Source: Leucogyrophana mollusca (Eukaryota; Basidiomycota; Agaricomycetes; Boletales). Taken from it: a DNA stretch of 61,706 nucleotides. The notes under the pieces were generated by a model. That model searched no databases. It was not told the origin of the DNA and was given only the letters and a program-made list of their open reading frames with translations. This document shows positions 12,233 to 25,459 of the stretch, in pieces. The stretch lies in the NCBI GenBank assembly GCA_021014945.1, contig MU266482.1:6597-68302 (forward strand), written 5' to 3'. Made by a program: the position numbers and the translations under genes. Numbering within the stretch: the first letter of the stretch is position 1; every line of letters starts with the position of its first letter.

Positions 12233-12827
12233 CGGTTGTATAGGATATGATGTCGGCCCTCGAACGAACTTGAAATATACCAGTAACCTGCCCTCGAAGG
12301 CCCACGGCGCCAGTTCGCTCAGGGTATCCCTGACGGAAGGTTACTAAAGAGCCCACAATGGTATGACGGTAGTGCTGGTTTCTGTGGTGGAAGATACGTA
12401 CCTACACTTGTACGGAGTTCCTGGTTATTCAGACCAGAGCGTCCTTCTCCTGTCCATTAAATGACATGCTGTGTCTTTCCCCCTTGGGTCATGGGATCTG
12501 TTTGTTAACTTTGACGTCGGGCGATTATCTCTTCGCGCTGTTCCTTGGGATCGGCTTGTTGGTTGTCAACATAGGGCATTCTCGGCACGGGAAAAAAAAG
12601 AACGTACGGGGACGGTGTTGTCACATCAATCTGCGGAAATGATGAGAATACAAGTTCCTTGTATAGCTGGGGGCTCGGCCCTTGTCGTTGAAGCCTTGAG
12701 GATTAGAAGTGTGGACCGGGGAATATGACTGCCCATCGCAGGCGGAGTATTTCCATGAATCTGCGCGTCAAGTTAGCAGCCCCTGCTGCTTGTGGCGGTA
12801 TACGAATTTAGAATTTCTCTCTCTCTC
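12233..12827. other. Intergenic stretch up to the duplication edge
   Basis: No gene is recognised. It ends in a short CT microsatellite (about 12,816-12,829) directly against the point where homology to the right arm begins. Confidence 0.5.
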
Positions 12828-12961
12828 TCCTTAGCGCTATAGCGCCACAGTGGTCCCTGACCGCCACCCGCAAGTGCTCAACTCTAGCTTTCGCACTCTT
12901 TCCGGGCCCACAAATTTGATTCAGGTCTACCTTGAGAACAGATACTTATCTTTACACGAAA

Positions 12962-13119
12962 ATGGCATCACCCAATGACGGGCCATGGATTCTGTCGATA
13001 CTGCGGCTGTGGGCGCCCGTGATACTGCGGTGAGTACACGTGTACATACTGCTGCTTCATATCTAGGGTCTAGGGAAGCTGAGCGCCCATTCTCCAGTCC
13101 TCGGGGAGAGTACATTTGA
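12962..13119 (+). CDS. Possible conserved small ORF upstream of the giant gene (left copy)
   Basis: An ATG at 12,962 opens MASPNDGPWILSILRLWA, reaches a good donor (GTGAGT at 13,030) and can be spliced to 13,074-13,119, giving 37 residues. The right arm preserves start, donor, acceptor, frame and stop (56,216 to 56,059) with a few substitutions. It could be a real micropeptide, an upstream ORF or the relic of an older gene. No family is recognised. Confidence 0.25.
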
Positions 13120-13495
13120 CTACCACCACCAGTGAATGGCGACAAGTCGGGACTCTATGCTTATGCTGAACCGACCTGACTTCGTTTTTTTTTTTGACCT
13201 GGAGTTTTGGTGTCAGGCCTTTTCTGAAGACAGTTGGGTGACCACACGCGCTCGGAATAGACGCTCTGAAGCTGCATCATGATGTTGGTATGTGTATGTA
13301 AACACTTGTTGGTCCAGTGTCCCCAAGCTATTGACCGCAGATCAATCTGCGAACCAGATAGGGGAACCTCGAGGCTAGGTGGGAAGCGCCTTTCACCGTA
13401 TTTAAAGCTCCAAGTCGCTCACCGATGTAACAATCGATCGCTACCAACCCACCTGAGACGGATAGAAGAAAAGCATTTCATCCGACTTTTTGGCT

Positions 13496-16400
13496 ATGGC
13501 TGTCACAGACGGATCTCAAGAGGACCCGTCCTTGAACTACATTATAACCCACGTCTTTTGTCCGCTCAAGTTACCGCAGGAAGATGACCACACCATGTGC
13601 GACGATCTGGCGCTCGCGTCCATGACTCTAGATATTGCCAAAAAATTTAAGGAACATTCAGGGAGCGATGAGAAGTCGCATTGGGGGCGCATAGTGGGGA
13701 TGCTTACAAAGCTCCGCGACACGATGAAGTATCAATCTTTATCACCGACAACGGTCGAGTCGCAATTGGAGACGATGAAGTCTGGAGGTGAGGGTAATTA
13801 AGGTTGTTCGTATCTCGGCCGCTGACCTTTGGGGCAGGTGTTCTCGCTTTTCTCATCCGTGCCCAAAATGCGGGTTTGATTGTCAGGAGGTTCGACAACG
13901 AAACAATCTTCGAATCTTTCGAAGTCTCCCCCACCGCCGCTGCCGTTATGGGCACTGTTGGCAAACTGCTGTGTTCGTATCCTGGACCTGCTATCGCCGT
14001 CGCTCACGAGGTTGTTGACGACCCTAATTTCCGCGCCGAGCTTGCCAACTTCCTATATCACATGAATCAGGATATCTTAGACTCTGCCGCTAGCACCACC
14101 AAGGCCGGCTCGACTGTTGTCGAAGAAAGAGACACTGCCCATCCTCGTTATATTACCCAGCTCCTCACTGGTATCCTGCGTGGACTTGGCCAGGTTGCCG
14201 AAGTTCCACGTATCCGGAAGCGCATTAACGACGACGTTTGCTGGAACAATGCCAGGCTCCCTTGGAGGCGGTCTTCGCTCTGGCTGCTTATAAGAGTAGC
14301 GTTGCAAACCACTCTTGAGAGAGAGAATGGTGGGCGTGGCCGATACAAGGCTTTCATGGCATATCTCATGGCAACCGTCACCCAACGAGCGGTAGTGCAT
14401 GATCTGCCCAACGACGATCTGCCCAACGACGTTCTCCAGTTCATGTCGGCAAAGATCAGTCGACGCCTTTTTAAGCTAGGATCATCTGTTCCAGCATTTG
14501 TGTCGGAGCTCGTCGTTTGCGCCACGCGCCAAGTCAAGTGGAAACTGGAGGAGCGGTGGCAGTTTGTACGGGATGCGCAGGCGGTTTCCTCTCATTGGAA
14601 CGTAGACGAGCTCGATGTGGATCAGGACACTCACCTTTCCCTTGATGACAGCCGCGAATATCTCACACGCGCCTTAAACGCCCGGCAAACTTCTACCGAT
14701 CAGTCCATCTTCAAACCTCATGAACATCCCCGACAGAGATCTATCAACGACTTCCTTTCCATTAATCAGAACTATCTGGTAGAAGCTTACAACGCCGAGG
14801 GATTGACCGCCTTGATAGACTTCGAGCATGCTGTCCAGGACGGTCTCTCAAGCTGGGTGTCGGAAGTCATCGATGGCAGCCTTTGCCACGACACTACTAC
14901 TCGGTGTCGTGCCATTGAGAGCCGTATGATGGAATACTCCACAAGAGCACGCCAGCTCTACGAGGGCAATCCCAACAGTTACTCGATTATGCTTTTGACT
15001 CTGCTGGAGCTGTGGGTTGCGGTGGACAGGATGGTGGTGGACGAAATTCCATTGCTAGCTGAATATTCGCCCGAGGTTCCTGTATCATTCCCAGACCCTC
15101 TCATTCTCCACAAAGCAGGACAGCTTGCACGACTCGATGCTCTCCAGCTCTACATCTCAGAACGGCATCGTCTGGCCATATCCGGACGATCGGTATTCTC
15201 TGATGACTCCAGCGATAATGCGTTTGCTATCCGCTTCTTCGATCAATCATCGGAGCTCCAAAGACTGAGAAATCACATTGAGAAGGACGCGCGGGCCGAA
15301 AGAGATGCGAAACTGGCGGAGCTTCGCCAAAACAACGCGAAACACGCTGAACTATCTGCTGAGGAGCGTCTCCTGCAGCACACTTATTATGTTAACTATC
15401 GCGGGTACCAGGATCACAGCAAGTGGAGTTGCTCCAAGTGCTCACTGGGGCGAACGATATCCAACATGCGCATCGACGTGCACGAGTGGCCATTACCGGA
15501 GAGCGCTCCTGGAGCCAAAATCGTGACTTTCGAATTGGGAGTTCCTGCCACATTCAATGTATGGAGATCCATGACCTTTGACCTGCTTGTCGACATCGGC
15601 ACTCCAGATGAGAAGCGTCCAAGCCCTGCCAACCCACACACGACCTTACTGGGATACGCCGCTCTCAGCAAATATACAGTTCGCCACGGCAGACAAAGGA
15701 TCACCTTGGCTTCAGGGACGAAGCCATTTGCCCGTTCTCACTACGAATCGACACACATCCCCAGTAATGAAAGCACGGTCTGCGTTAACAACGGACTAAT
15801 ATTCCGGGTCTATGACAGCGGCAATGGAACATGGGCTGCAAATCCATTTACGCACTGTGATATCTCATCGGATTGCACGTTTATGCTCCCAGTAGGACGA
15901 TACCGAGCACTGCAGGACTATGTCTCTGGAACGTCCCATACATCGAATCATATCATCTCCGCACAAGCTGACTGCCACCCAGAACTGTCCCTTCACGAAT
16001 TCGTTGCATTTGGTAGCTTGCGCAGTGGGCCCTTGCTTCAATGGCTCAACATTGCGCGTGAGTTGCGAGCTAGGATTCTCAGCTTCCGAGAAGAAGAAGT
16101 TCACAGCCTACTATTGCAAGCCGCGTGGCAAGTCGGGCCTCTGGAGGGTGACATTAGGTTATGGCACGATGATTTGAAGGATGCGGCGTTCGGGCGGGTC
16201 ACCCTTGATGAACTTAGTGCGCTGCTACGCAGTGTGGAATCCAACTGGGTGGAAATGGTGTCGATGAAGACCATTATAGCATTGACCCGCCGTCTCCTCA
16301 CTTCAGCAGAGGATAGGGACGTCATCCAAGGAGCGTATGACTTGTTGCATACCGCTCGCTCGAAGACGTTCAACTGGCTCACTGAACTGTCTCGTAAACT

Positions 16401-19400
16401 GGAAGACGCTAGTGGCGCCGGAGAAAGCGAGTCGGATCTTCGAGGCATCGTTCGCGATATGGCAGCCACTTGCAGGAGCACGTACGATGTTGAGCCCACT
16501 CACATTGAACACCTTCTTCACTCCTCCTTGGACATTCAAATCTTCGCACAGTGTGCCATCATCATCCATGACAACACTCCTCCGCGCCTCGATGCCTTAC
16601 CGATCGCGTCGAAGTTGCTCCTGGAACGTGACCGCCGCATGGCACATGTGTTAGAGTCTTGGCTTTATTCGCGCATCCGAGCCTGCCGTCAAGGGCTTGA
16701 TGAAGCAGTAAAGAGCATATGGCCCGATTACCGTCCGGGGGCTACTTGGCAACGCGAGGAGGATCCTAACTCGCGGTGGCTCACTTCGTCAACGGCGTCA
16801 GAAGGCGATAAAAACAAGCAGTGCATACATTTCAACATTCTGGATGGCAGGCTACTTATAGATGGAAGACCGGTGGGGAAATTACCCGTCGATATCGTCC
16901 GTCACTCAACTTATGACCAAATATTTGGTGACGTAAGTATATACCCCCAGTGGAGCCTCAGCTCGCGCTGAATCTTTCCTTCACAGAAAGTGCTCGAGGT
17001 TGTTCCCGGGGATCTGCCTGGGATGGATTACGCGACGCGTGGTCGAGTTTGCAATTACAGGGTTAGAATATTTTCTCCTTATCTTCACCTATGCATACTT
17101 ATAGAGTGTAGGTGTACTTTTGTCTGCGAGGTGACGGCGATCTTATTATCCAGGCGACTCGTGGCCGCGAATCTCACCTAGAAGTTGTTCCTCGGGAGAA
17201 ACTGGGTAGTGATCTGCCCAAACCATTCGTGGAAGGACATACTCATTGGCTAGATTTGGCTACCCACGAGATTGAAATTCGTCCGGTAAAGAGGATGTGG
17301 AATCCATCGTCCAATAACTGGCGGATATCCTTTTCTGACACTCTGGTATCGACTATGAGAAGAGGAAAGGCCACGTTGGTCGACGTCCGTAGTCCTACAT
17401 TCAAGATGATGTCTGGGCGACTGCAGTCCATTGAAGCCGAAGAATATCTGATCGTTACACGGACGTCGGGCATACCAGGGCCCCCGGTGACAGTCGACAT
17501 CCCTCGTTTCAGACTTTCCTTCTTCGTGGACGATGAAGGAGAACTGCAGTCCCATGACCTTGTCGACATGGTGGTTGATGCAAATCAGTCCACAGGAGTC
17601 ATGTTTGGACTCCAAAACCAGCTCGTCCTACGCCCCAAGAACGCGGCACCAGAAAGGCCGCTTCTTCCACGGCGTGTGCTCATCCCCCTGGGCGACGTAT
17701 CGTGCATATCACAGGGTCATCATGTCTTCGTTCACATCGATACGCACTCTCGCAGCCGAGTATCATACCACCTTTATAAAATCGACTCCGACCTAGGCTG
17801 TCTCTCCGGGAACATCAGCATGACAAGCCAGCTTTACAAAGCTTACCTACATGCTTTAACGGGATCATGCATGCCTGATCCGTTGACTGGTCGAACCGGC
17901 ACAGAAGAGGCGTTGTCTTGCTTGCGCTCGGCTAGCTGCCTGTCGTTTATGCGCCTTGGGAAGGGTGATGTAGACCTTCTGCGCCGAATTGCCTCTTTGA
18001 CCGTGTCTCGCACATTTTACCCTTCACACCTTCGAAGAATGCAGGAAGTGGAGTGGCAGTGCCTAACACCCGCAGCCCAACACCATGGATTCCACGCGGC
18101 AGCGATGTCGATCCTTGAACACGCAGACCGACTTCAGATGTTCTATGAGAAAGGCATATCACAGGCGGAGCTCCTTTCTGCACGCGATCCTCACTTAATG
18201 GCGCGCGCCTCACTTCGAAGTGTCCTTCTTTATCCCGAAGAATTTGCCGGGCCACTTCCGCCGGGCCCCCAGGACACAGAGTACATGTCCAGAGATATAC
18301 TTGACGAAACGACTAAAGGTGAAACGCGGGCTCACGATATCGCTGTTATGGCCCATCAATGGTCTTCGAGGCTGCAAACAAGTCCCCGACTCCTCGACAC
18401 CTTAACGAGTTTGCAGTTCTTGGAGGGGGTGCGTGAAGGAGTGACGCTACAATATAGCCGTGATTGGTTGAAACCCTCTTTGAAATCAATTTGGATATCT
18501 GCCTACAATCGATGTCGCACAGTATCAAGAGACAGCCATCGTTATCAGCTTGCGTTCACACTTTCGGCCGTGGGGTACAATTCTAGAGACATCAAAAGGA
18601 CGACTTTAGTCTCCGACTTATTGGCTTTCGCAACAATACCTCGATTTCGTGCTTTCCCTCCCCCTGATTTCCCGTCTTATGACCTCGCGGATGGCTTCGA
18701 GCCTGATGAAGATACCTTACGCGAGCACATATCTTCTTACATCAAGCCATTTGAAGAGACTCCTGAAGCATCCCTGGTTGCTCGTTTTGGAGAAAGCGAG
18801 CCACATCTGCAACGACGGCGCTTCGCTGCATATGAAGATAGGTGCGAATTCGTGAAGAGCAGTGTCGTAGAGGCTCTTCTTCAAGCCTGGCCATGCGAAC
18901 AGCTGCGATCACCTTCGGGGTTGAATTCCTCCAACTTCGCCGACGTAACAAAGCTTAAGAAAAAGCTATCGAAGTTGTTCAGCAGTTGCTACCGCAATGA
19001 CATATTGAGAGAGCATATTCGACACGTGCAAGCCATTCTTGACGAGGCTCGCCTATCCCAGCCATCTCCCAATGGTTCCTGTTACACATTTACCACTTCC
19101 CAGGCAACTCCCTGCTCACCACCCGCCACAATCAGCAGCGATCAACTGTTCCGACGAACTGTCCCAACGATTGCCGCAACCCCACCACTGAGCGGATCTC
19201 TCTCTTTGGTGGGCATGGGTAGTTCGGGTGTCACAGAGGAGTTGCGGTCTCTTATCCGGGAATTTCAAGATAGTGGTAGCAGCAAGTTTTGCCGGATTTA
19301 TGGGAGTGATTTGGACAAAAGCATGGAATGTCTCGCGAATGAGAAGGCTGAGGTCATCGCAGGTCTCATACCCTTTGTGGACGAGATTTGGCGCCACTAC

Positions 19401-22400
19401 CAACGATGGAACGCTCGGTTTTCGGAGGTCGTCAGGGACATATCCCAATCTCTGTTGCCCAGTAATCCGGCCGAAGAAGCTTTGTGCAACTCAGGGCAGT
19501 GGCCTCGCAGCTCTGTCAAATTTCTGCTAGGGTCCTTGGCATCCGTCTCGAAGAACACGTTGGGCCCTGGGTGGAGAAGTACGTTGATTTCGCTCGCAGA
19601 AACGACTCTTCAGCTGCAACGTTCCAGACGGTTGTTATTGTTTGCTCTTAGCCAAAATTCCGAAGATTTCTTCAAAGAAATGAAGAACACGGGATGCGAG
19701 GGGTGGGACGCCGAGAAATATCCGGACTGGCTTTTGATTCAGGTAAAAACCACATCCAAACAGTCGCTATAGAGCCATAATTGACCTGAAGGACAGATAG
19801 AGAATAATTTCCTCGTACGACCCACGCAAGCCAGTGTTGCCCACGAGATGATCTCCCCTGAATCAAGGCATAATACCACACTCCAGCTCAACATGGGAGA
19901 AGGAAAGTCATCTGTGATAGTGCCGATAGCTGCATCAGCACTCGCAGACGGAAAGAGGCTAGTACGCATAATTGTGCTGAAACCGTTGGCCCCTCAGATG
20001 GTTCAGCTGCTTGCGGAGCGCTTGAGCGGCTTGACCAACCGACGCATTTTCTACATGCCATTCTCGCGATCGACTTCACTTAGTCCTGAAGACGCAGAAA
20101 CGATCCACGCCCTCATGGAAGAGTGTGCCCGAGAGCATGGGGTTTGGGTCATACAACCGGATCACATCCTCTCGTATAAGCTTATGAGTGTCAGGCAAAT
20201 TCTGTTCCCCGGTCTCAAGCCCAGCGTTGCAGAGATGCTACTCGAATCACAGAAGTGGTTGGAGCTTCATGCTCGCGACATCATTGATGAAAGCGACGAA
20301 ATTTTGCACGTTCGCTATCAACTGGTTTACACCGAGGGACTGCAAAGGCAGCTTATGGGGTTTCCCCACCGATGGACAACAACGCAACAGATCCTGACAC
20401 TCGCGAAAAGGCTTGCCCTTCGACTACGGAACGACTTTCCCCTCGGAGTGGATGTCAAGGAGTCTTCTTCTGAAAGATTCCCACAGATTCGTATTCTCCA
20501 GGCCGATGCAGGCAAAGCTCTTGTACACCGTATCGCGACGAGTGTGATTATGGATAGCGCCCTCCCTGATCACAACTTCGATCAGTTCCCGTCCATCGCC
20601 CGGCAAGCAGCCTTCAAGTTCATAACCGATGCGGAGGTCGTACCAGAGGATATGCAGGTCGTTGAATGGTACTGTCGAAATGGCCCTATTTGGACAGGAC
20701 TTCTCTTACTCCGAGGACTTCTTGCTTGCGGAATACTCGTTTATGCATTGAAGGAAAGACGATGGAGGGTGGACTATGGGCTGGATCCACGTCGAACCAT
20801 GCTCGCCGTGCCCTATCGCGCAAAGGACGCACCAGCACCACGGGCAGAATTCGGTCACCCGGACGTCGCGGTCGCCTTAACCTGCCTAAGTTACTACTAC
20901 GGAGGTCTGGAGGAGGAGCAGCTGATGCTGTGTTTCCTGCTCCTTGTCAAGGATGACAATCCCAATCTGGAATACGAGACGTGGGTCAGCGGTTGCGATA
21001 ACATCCCGGAAACGTTGCGTCAACTTAGCGGAGTCAACATGAAGTCCACTGAACAACGCACCAAATTCCTCTTTCCTCTTTTTCGGTACAACCAGGTCGT
21101 CATCAACTTCTTCCTGTCACGGGTCGTCTTCCCAAAGGAGGCCAAGGAATTCCCACAAAAACTAGCTTGTTCAGGATGGGACCTTGCTGAGCAGAAGCGG
21201 GAGGTCTCCAATGTCGTTACGGGTTTCAGCGGGACCAACGACAACCGTTATCTCCTACCGACCTCCATTACTCAACGAGATCCGGAGCACCAACTATGTA
21301 CAAACGCCAGAGTCCTCGCCTATCTACTGCGGTCCGAGAACAATTACTATCAATGCACAGCGAATCCAAATGGCCAACAACTTACGACGGATGACTTCCT
21401 CAAACGCCTTGGAGATCAGACCCCTGAAATCCGGATCTTACTGGATGTCGGAGCCCAGATGTTGGAGTTGCAAAACAAAGAGTTGGTAGCTCGTTGGCTC
21501 ACTCTCAAACCCAGTGCTCAGGCCGCAATATATTTCAATGAACACGACCAGCTCACAGTCCTCAGCCAGGACGGCAGCGTCGAGCCGTTCGTTTCCTCGC
21601 AATTTGCTTATCGCCTGGGCCAATGTTTACTCTATCTGGACGACGCGCATACCAGAGGAACAGACGTTAAGCTGCCCTTAGGCTCCCGTGCCGCTGTTAC
21701 GTTGGGTCCCAAAGTTACCAAGGATCGGCTCGCGCAAGGTCAGTAGATTGTGCAAAGATGAAAATCGTTCATAGACCTGACTTCGCTTCCCGTAGGCTGT
21801 ATGCGTATGCGGAAATTGGGGCACGGGCACTCCGTCATGTTCTTTGCACCCCTAGAGGTTGATCGCGCCATTCGTCTCGCTGCATCCAAAAGTGATCTGC
21901 AACGGGTAGAATCAATAGACATCTTACGATGGACGATGCTTGAAACCTGTACGGACATTCAACACCGTGCCTCTCATTGGGCCCAGCAAGGAGTCGACCA
22001 TCACGCCCGCCACGCAGCGTGGTCCGATTTCTCTTCTGGAGGCGCCAATAATGCCGAGCTGAAAAGCGCGTGGCTCCAAAGGGAGGCACTGACGCTGGAT
22101 GAGATGTACAAACCTGGCGGAGACAGTCCTCATCGCAACGTAATCTCACCCCTCGAAATCCAAGAGAGATGCGCCCAGCTCGGGGTGACTGCCCTATTGG
22201 ACACTCAGATGGATGAGGAACAGGAAAGGGAGATCGTCCACGAGGTCGAGCGTGAGAACCAAGTACAACGACCTGCCCCAGCGCCCCCTGCTACCCACCG
22301 AGTTGACCCTCAAGTTCGAGACTTTGTCCGACACGGGAAAATTTCAATTGGGTCGGCCGTATTCACTCCCGCGTTCCACACTCTGGATAGCACCAGTACA

Positions 22401-23051
22401 CCATTCCTAGAACGCAATGCGTGGTCGCAAGATCTGCTCGTTACGCGGGACTTCTCAACCACCGTCCAGTGTAATTCTGAAGACAAATACGATGACTACT
22501 TGCGCCCCGTTAACTGGATCATTTCGTCAACCACAGGGTCTCAGCCGCCTCGGCGCCTCGCAGTCATTCTCAGTCCGTTCGAGGTCAACGCTCTATTGGA
22601 GGATATCCGCAGCAGTAAACATGTCCATCTCCATATCTATACACCACGCGTCACCCAGGCAATGCGTTCCTGCGACGATCTACGGCTGCATTCCATCCCG
22701 CCATTGCCGGGGGCCTGGTCACCCCCAGAGTTACTCATACCCCAGCTCAACCTCTTCGCGGGACAACTCTACCTCCCGAACTATCCGACATACCTCGAAC
22801 TCTGCAGATTTTTGGGGGTCTACGCACGGGACCTTGAACATGAGGATGAGATGGTCGATAGTGATGGCTTCATTGCACCACAACGTCGACCCCAGGCCGC
22901 CGCGATGTCACCATTCCAGGAAAGCCCGGTACCTTCCTTGAAGGGATTGATTGCAATGCGCAGAAAAGGGATGGAGTTCTTACGGACGCATCTAGGGAGG
23001 GTCCTGCAAGGGAGGCTGCTTACCGATGGGCCAGAGGACTTCGGTGCGTGA
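13496..23051 (+). CDS. Giant DUF6606/DUF3638/DUF3645 P-loop protein, copy A
   Basis: Six exons (13,496-13,787; 13,838-16,932; 16,987-17,061; 17,112-19,742; 19,797-21,738; 21,796-23,051) add up to 3,097 codons in frame, i.e. 3,096 residues. The N-terminus (YIITHVFCPLKLPQEDD) and FESFEVSPT fit DUF6606. Near residue 2,063 the LNMGEGKSSVIVP motif is a Walker-A-like P-loop typical of DUF3638; near 2,195 IDESDEIL looks like a Walker B/DEAD-type acidic motif. Near 2,369 VPYRAKD followed by AEFGHPDVAV and LSYYYGGL is the DUF3645 signature. GCMRMRKLGHGHSVMF begins the last exon. Family members in fungi are usually about 3,000 residues, and some databases label them deubiquitinase-like; neither that activity nor a helicase activity is shown here. 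The start is the ATG aligned with copy B (a TTG lies just upstream). A DLPND duplication at about 14,400 is private to this copy. Confidence 0.9.
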
Positions 23052-23689
23052 TGTCCAATCCTTCGCCTGAGTACTATGGAGACATCAAACGGTAAGAGAA
23101 TCTCGTTCACGGTTTTTAACCACTTTGCTCATGCTCCCTTTTAGTCTTTATTGAGTTTTGTCTTTCGCAATTTTGCTTATGTGAAGATGATTTTGTTTGC
23201 TTGGCTTGCATACTGTATGTGAACGCGAGGATACGAGAACGACAGCCGATAGAACCCTTGTAGCAGACCCTTGCCGGTGTACTGCGGTCAACTATTATAC
23301 TGCCTTATATTGTATGTAACGTCAGGCAGCGTGATGAGGTGCGAGCGACTTGGAGGGCGATTTTCAGGACTCTGGGGTCGGACCTCCTTGTCAATTGGCT
23401 GGTCCTTCGTGACGGTGCGACATATGCTGGAGTATATGTTTCATGACTCTTGGCATCTTTTTTACGGTTTCTTACAGAGGGCCTTAGCCCGTCCTAGCAT
23501 GCATGATAACCTCGTTCCTTGCAGGCCGCATGCTCTGCCGCTGGTTAGAATACGAAAGGTCAAGCGAATCACGAGAGAAACTACATAAACCTTGCGGTAC
23601 ACTGGCCTCAGAATCGGTCATCGTCGCCAGCCAAGTAGTTCGTACTCACTCACCTTTCACGCTTTTACCCACTGACCTCGTTCTGGAGC
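23052..23689. other. Spacer between giant gene A and SSP gene
   Basis: No gene is seen. The last 180 bp or so (from about 23,510) resemble the upstream regions of the SSP genes at 45,503 and 57,276, including a GCATGCTCTGCCGCTGGTTA-like block, and are likely the SSP promoter. Confidence 0.5.
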
Positions 23690-24141
23690 ATGCTCTCCAG
23701 AGCCACTGTTATTGGTTTCCTTGCCTTCGCCGGTCTTGCGGCCGCCACCTGCAAACCAACCCCCCTCAATGGGAAAGATCGGGTATTTGCAGGCTGGACT
23801 ACCTCGGATTGCAAGGGCGATGCGGCGCATACTTTCAGCGGGAAATTTAGCGGGAACTCCTTAGATGCCAAACATTGCACGTCGTTTGACAAATCAACTC
23901 ATCTAAACGACCAACTCACTTCATGGGCATTCACAACGGGCCGGGGCCACGTCTGATCCTCTACTCTGACGATGGTTGCAAGGGCACTCACCGTACGTCT
24001 TGTGTTTTCATTTCACAGATGTTTGGCTTCCAATTCTCCTTTGGCCCCGAAGAGGAGTTCTGGGGCACCATGGTCTGCACAAACACTGGACTAGATGTGC
24101 GGCACACAAGCTCGTCCAGAGTCTGCCCGAACAGTTTTTAG
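23690..24141 (+). pseudogene. Frameshifted small secreted protein gene (left arm)
   Basis: This copy corresponds to the intact gene at 45,051-45,503. The signal peptide (MLSRATVIGFLAFAGLAAAT), Cys, WTTSDCKG, HTFSGKF, SFDKSTHLNDQL and SWAFTTG are all present. After ACAACGGG at 23,932-23,940 the sequence reads CCGGGGCC where the right copy has CCAGGGGCC, so one base is missing. The frame then runs to an early stop at 23,954-23,956, and the LILYSDDGC segment lies out of frame. The 60-nt intron (23,993-24,052) and the final exon to 24,141 are otherwise preserved. It is either a recent pseudogene or a sequencing error; read-level checking would decide. Gene and upstream region are both part of the duplicated arm. 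Confidence 0.7.
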
Positions 24142-24910
24142 TTTCCAAGTTGAGCTGAGGATCACCGATGGCCGCGTTGGCTGTGATCGACTGATTGGTT
24201 ACGATAATTGGCATAGAGCATATTGACCGCTGGCCCGAGTCTGGCCTGCTTAACTGGTGTGGGGACCTCTACTTCTGCGGGACAAGTTTCGCAGTAAATT
24301 TGGCACTGACTACTGAGAACACCCACCACCGACGACCGATGAATCCAGAACCGCGGTCTGTTCCACATGATCCCCTGCTCTGTTGAACTTCATCGATCGT
24401 CCGAGTCAGTTGCAGCGCCACGGTGCCTTGGCTAGCTCATGTTGAACCGCTTCAGGAGCTACCATGGTCATTCCCATGTGCCAAGATGCGGCAGGTGGTC
24501 TCATTGGGGCTGCGGATAACCGCGTTGCGCGTGATGAGGGCCCAAGAGTTCGCCCAGGTGAGCGATGACTGAAGGTGGTGATTGGAATGAGGACCGTGAC
24601 AGTAAATAATAACTATCCCTCCAGTTTTGAAGAGAACAAGGGTGTATGACGTCAGCGCCTTGGCAAGCAATAATCGACAAATGCCGGCGCAATGAAGTTG
24701 TGGGCACGCTAAGCAGTGTGATTGATTCCATTCACGACCAGCCACGAAGAATATGATAGATTGAACACAAGTTGACGAGGACAAGGTATGCATTCGGCTC
24801 AAATACTGTTTCCTCAACCTCTGAAGGCTGCCCTGGGGAAACGCGCTTTAGCGACGTAGAATGTAAGTTATGACAGTAGGGACACCCTACATCTAAGGCC
24901 ACAACAAAAT
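24142..24910. other. Intergenic stretch spanning the left inner duplication edge
   Basis: Up to 24,600 it is duplicated downstream sequence shared with the right arm; from 24,601 to 24,910 it is unique. Short frames here are not preserved between the two copies, so I call no gene. Confidence 0.5.
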
Positions 24911-25459
24911 TCACTTGCTTTGAACTTTGGCAGTGGTCTCGGCGTGCTGGTTTTCAAGTTCAGCCTACGCATCAGAAGCGTCAACGGCGTCCTTAAGGTC
25001 AAGCCTGTGTATAAACAGGGAAAGAACGTACAAGCTCTTGCTTCTTCGCCTCGATCTGTACAAAATACGGGTGGATGTCAGGCAGCAAGTAACGATACAA
25101 CGCGACTTAGGAGATAAAGCGGGAGGATGGGAAAGAGTGGAAAGACAAAGAGGCGTACCTCGTTCTTCAGCTTGCGGAGAAGTTCAGCCTCGTGTTTGCG
25201 TGCATACTCGTCTGTTCATCGGTCAGCGCGAGATTTCAGTACATCAACCAAAGTTGGGCCTGCCTTCGTGTGCCTTTTCCTTCTTGCTGTGAGATAGCAG
25301 TCAGGACCAGCAGAGCAAAAGAAGGTATTGGGTGGGCCCAGCGCACCTGAATCCCTTGGACTGGGCAACACTGCCCTCCTTCACGCTCGACGTGTATCTC
25401 CTCGCTGCGAGAGCGGTGCGAGAGACTGAAGGGGCGCGGCGAGTGAGATGGGCAAGCAT
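24911..25459 (-). CDS. INH1: Mitochondrial F1F0-ATPase inhibitor (IF1)
   Basis: Five exons (25,459-25,347; 25,286-25,264; 25,211-25,159; 25,055-25,032; 24,964-24,911) join in frame to 88 residues. A basic presequence (MLAHLTRRAPSVSRTALAAR, then RRYTSS) is followed by the inhibitory segment EGSVAQSKGF, SKKEKAHE and the conserved DEYARKHEAELLRKLKNE, then IEAKKQELAELENQ in the coiled-coil dimerisation region. IF1 binds F1 and blocks ATP hydrolysis when the membrane potential falls. The intron at 25,212-25,263 needs a GC-AG splice pair (AAG/GCAGGC). The gene is divergent from ATP synthase subunit h with only 213 bp between start codons. The exons are tiny, so a standard gene finder could easily miss it. 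Confidence 0.85.

Larger units (their letters stand above)
12828..24600 (+). repeat. Left arm of a large inverted duplication
   Basis: This stretch of about 11.77 kb matches 44,564-56,364 in inverted orientation, with scattered substitutions and small indels. The outer edge lies at the TCCTTAGCGCTA motif (12,828), where the right copy has six extra bases inside an AGCGCTA/TAGCGC palindrome. The inner edge lies at GGAATGAGGACCGTGAC (ending 24,600), after which the copies differ completely. It contains one giant DUF3638-type gene, one SSP gene and their flanks. I see no transposase, long terminal repeats or clear target duplication at the edges. Confidence 0.93.

Noticed and set aside
23993..24018. 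A 26-nt intron in the SSP gene ending at the first CACAG
   Set aside because: Too short for fungal introns; the 60-nt alternative ending at GAAG keeps the frame in the intact copies and is shared by family members.
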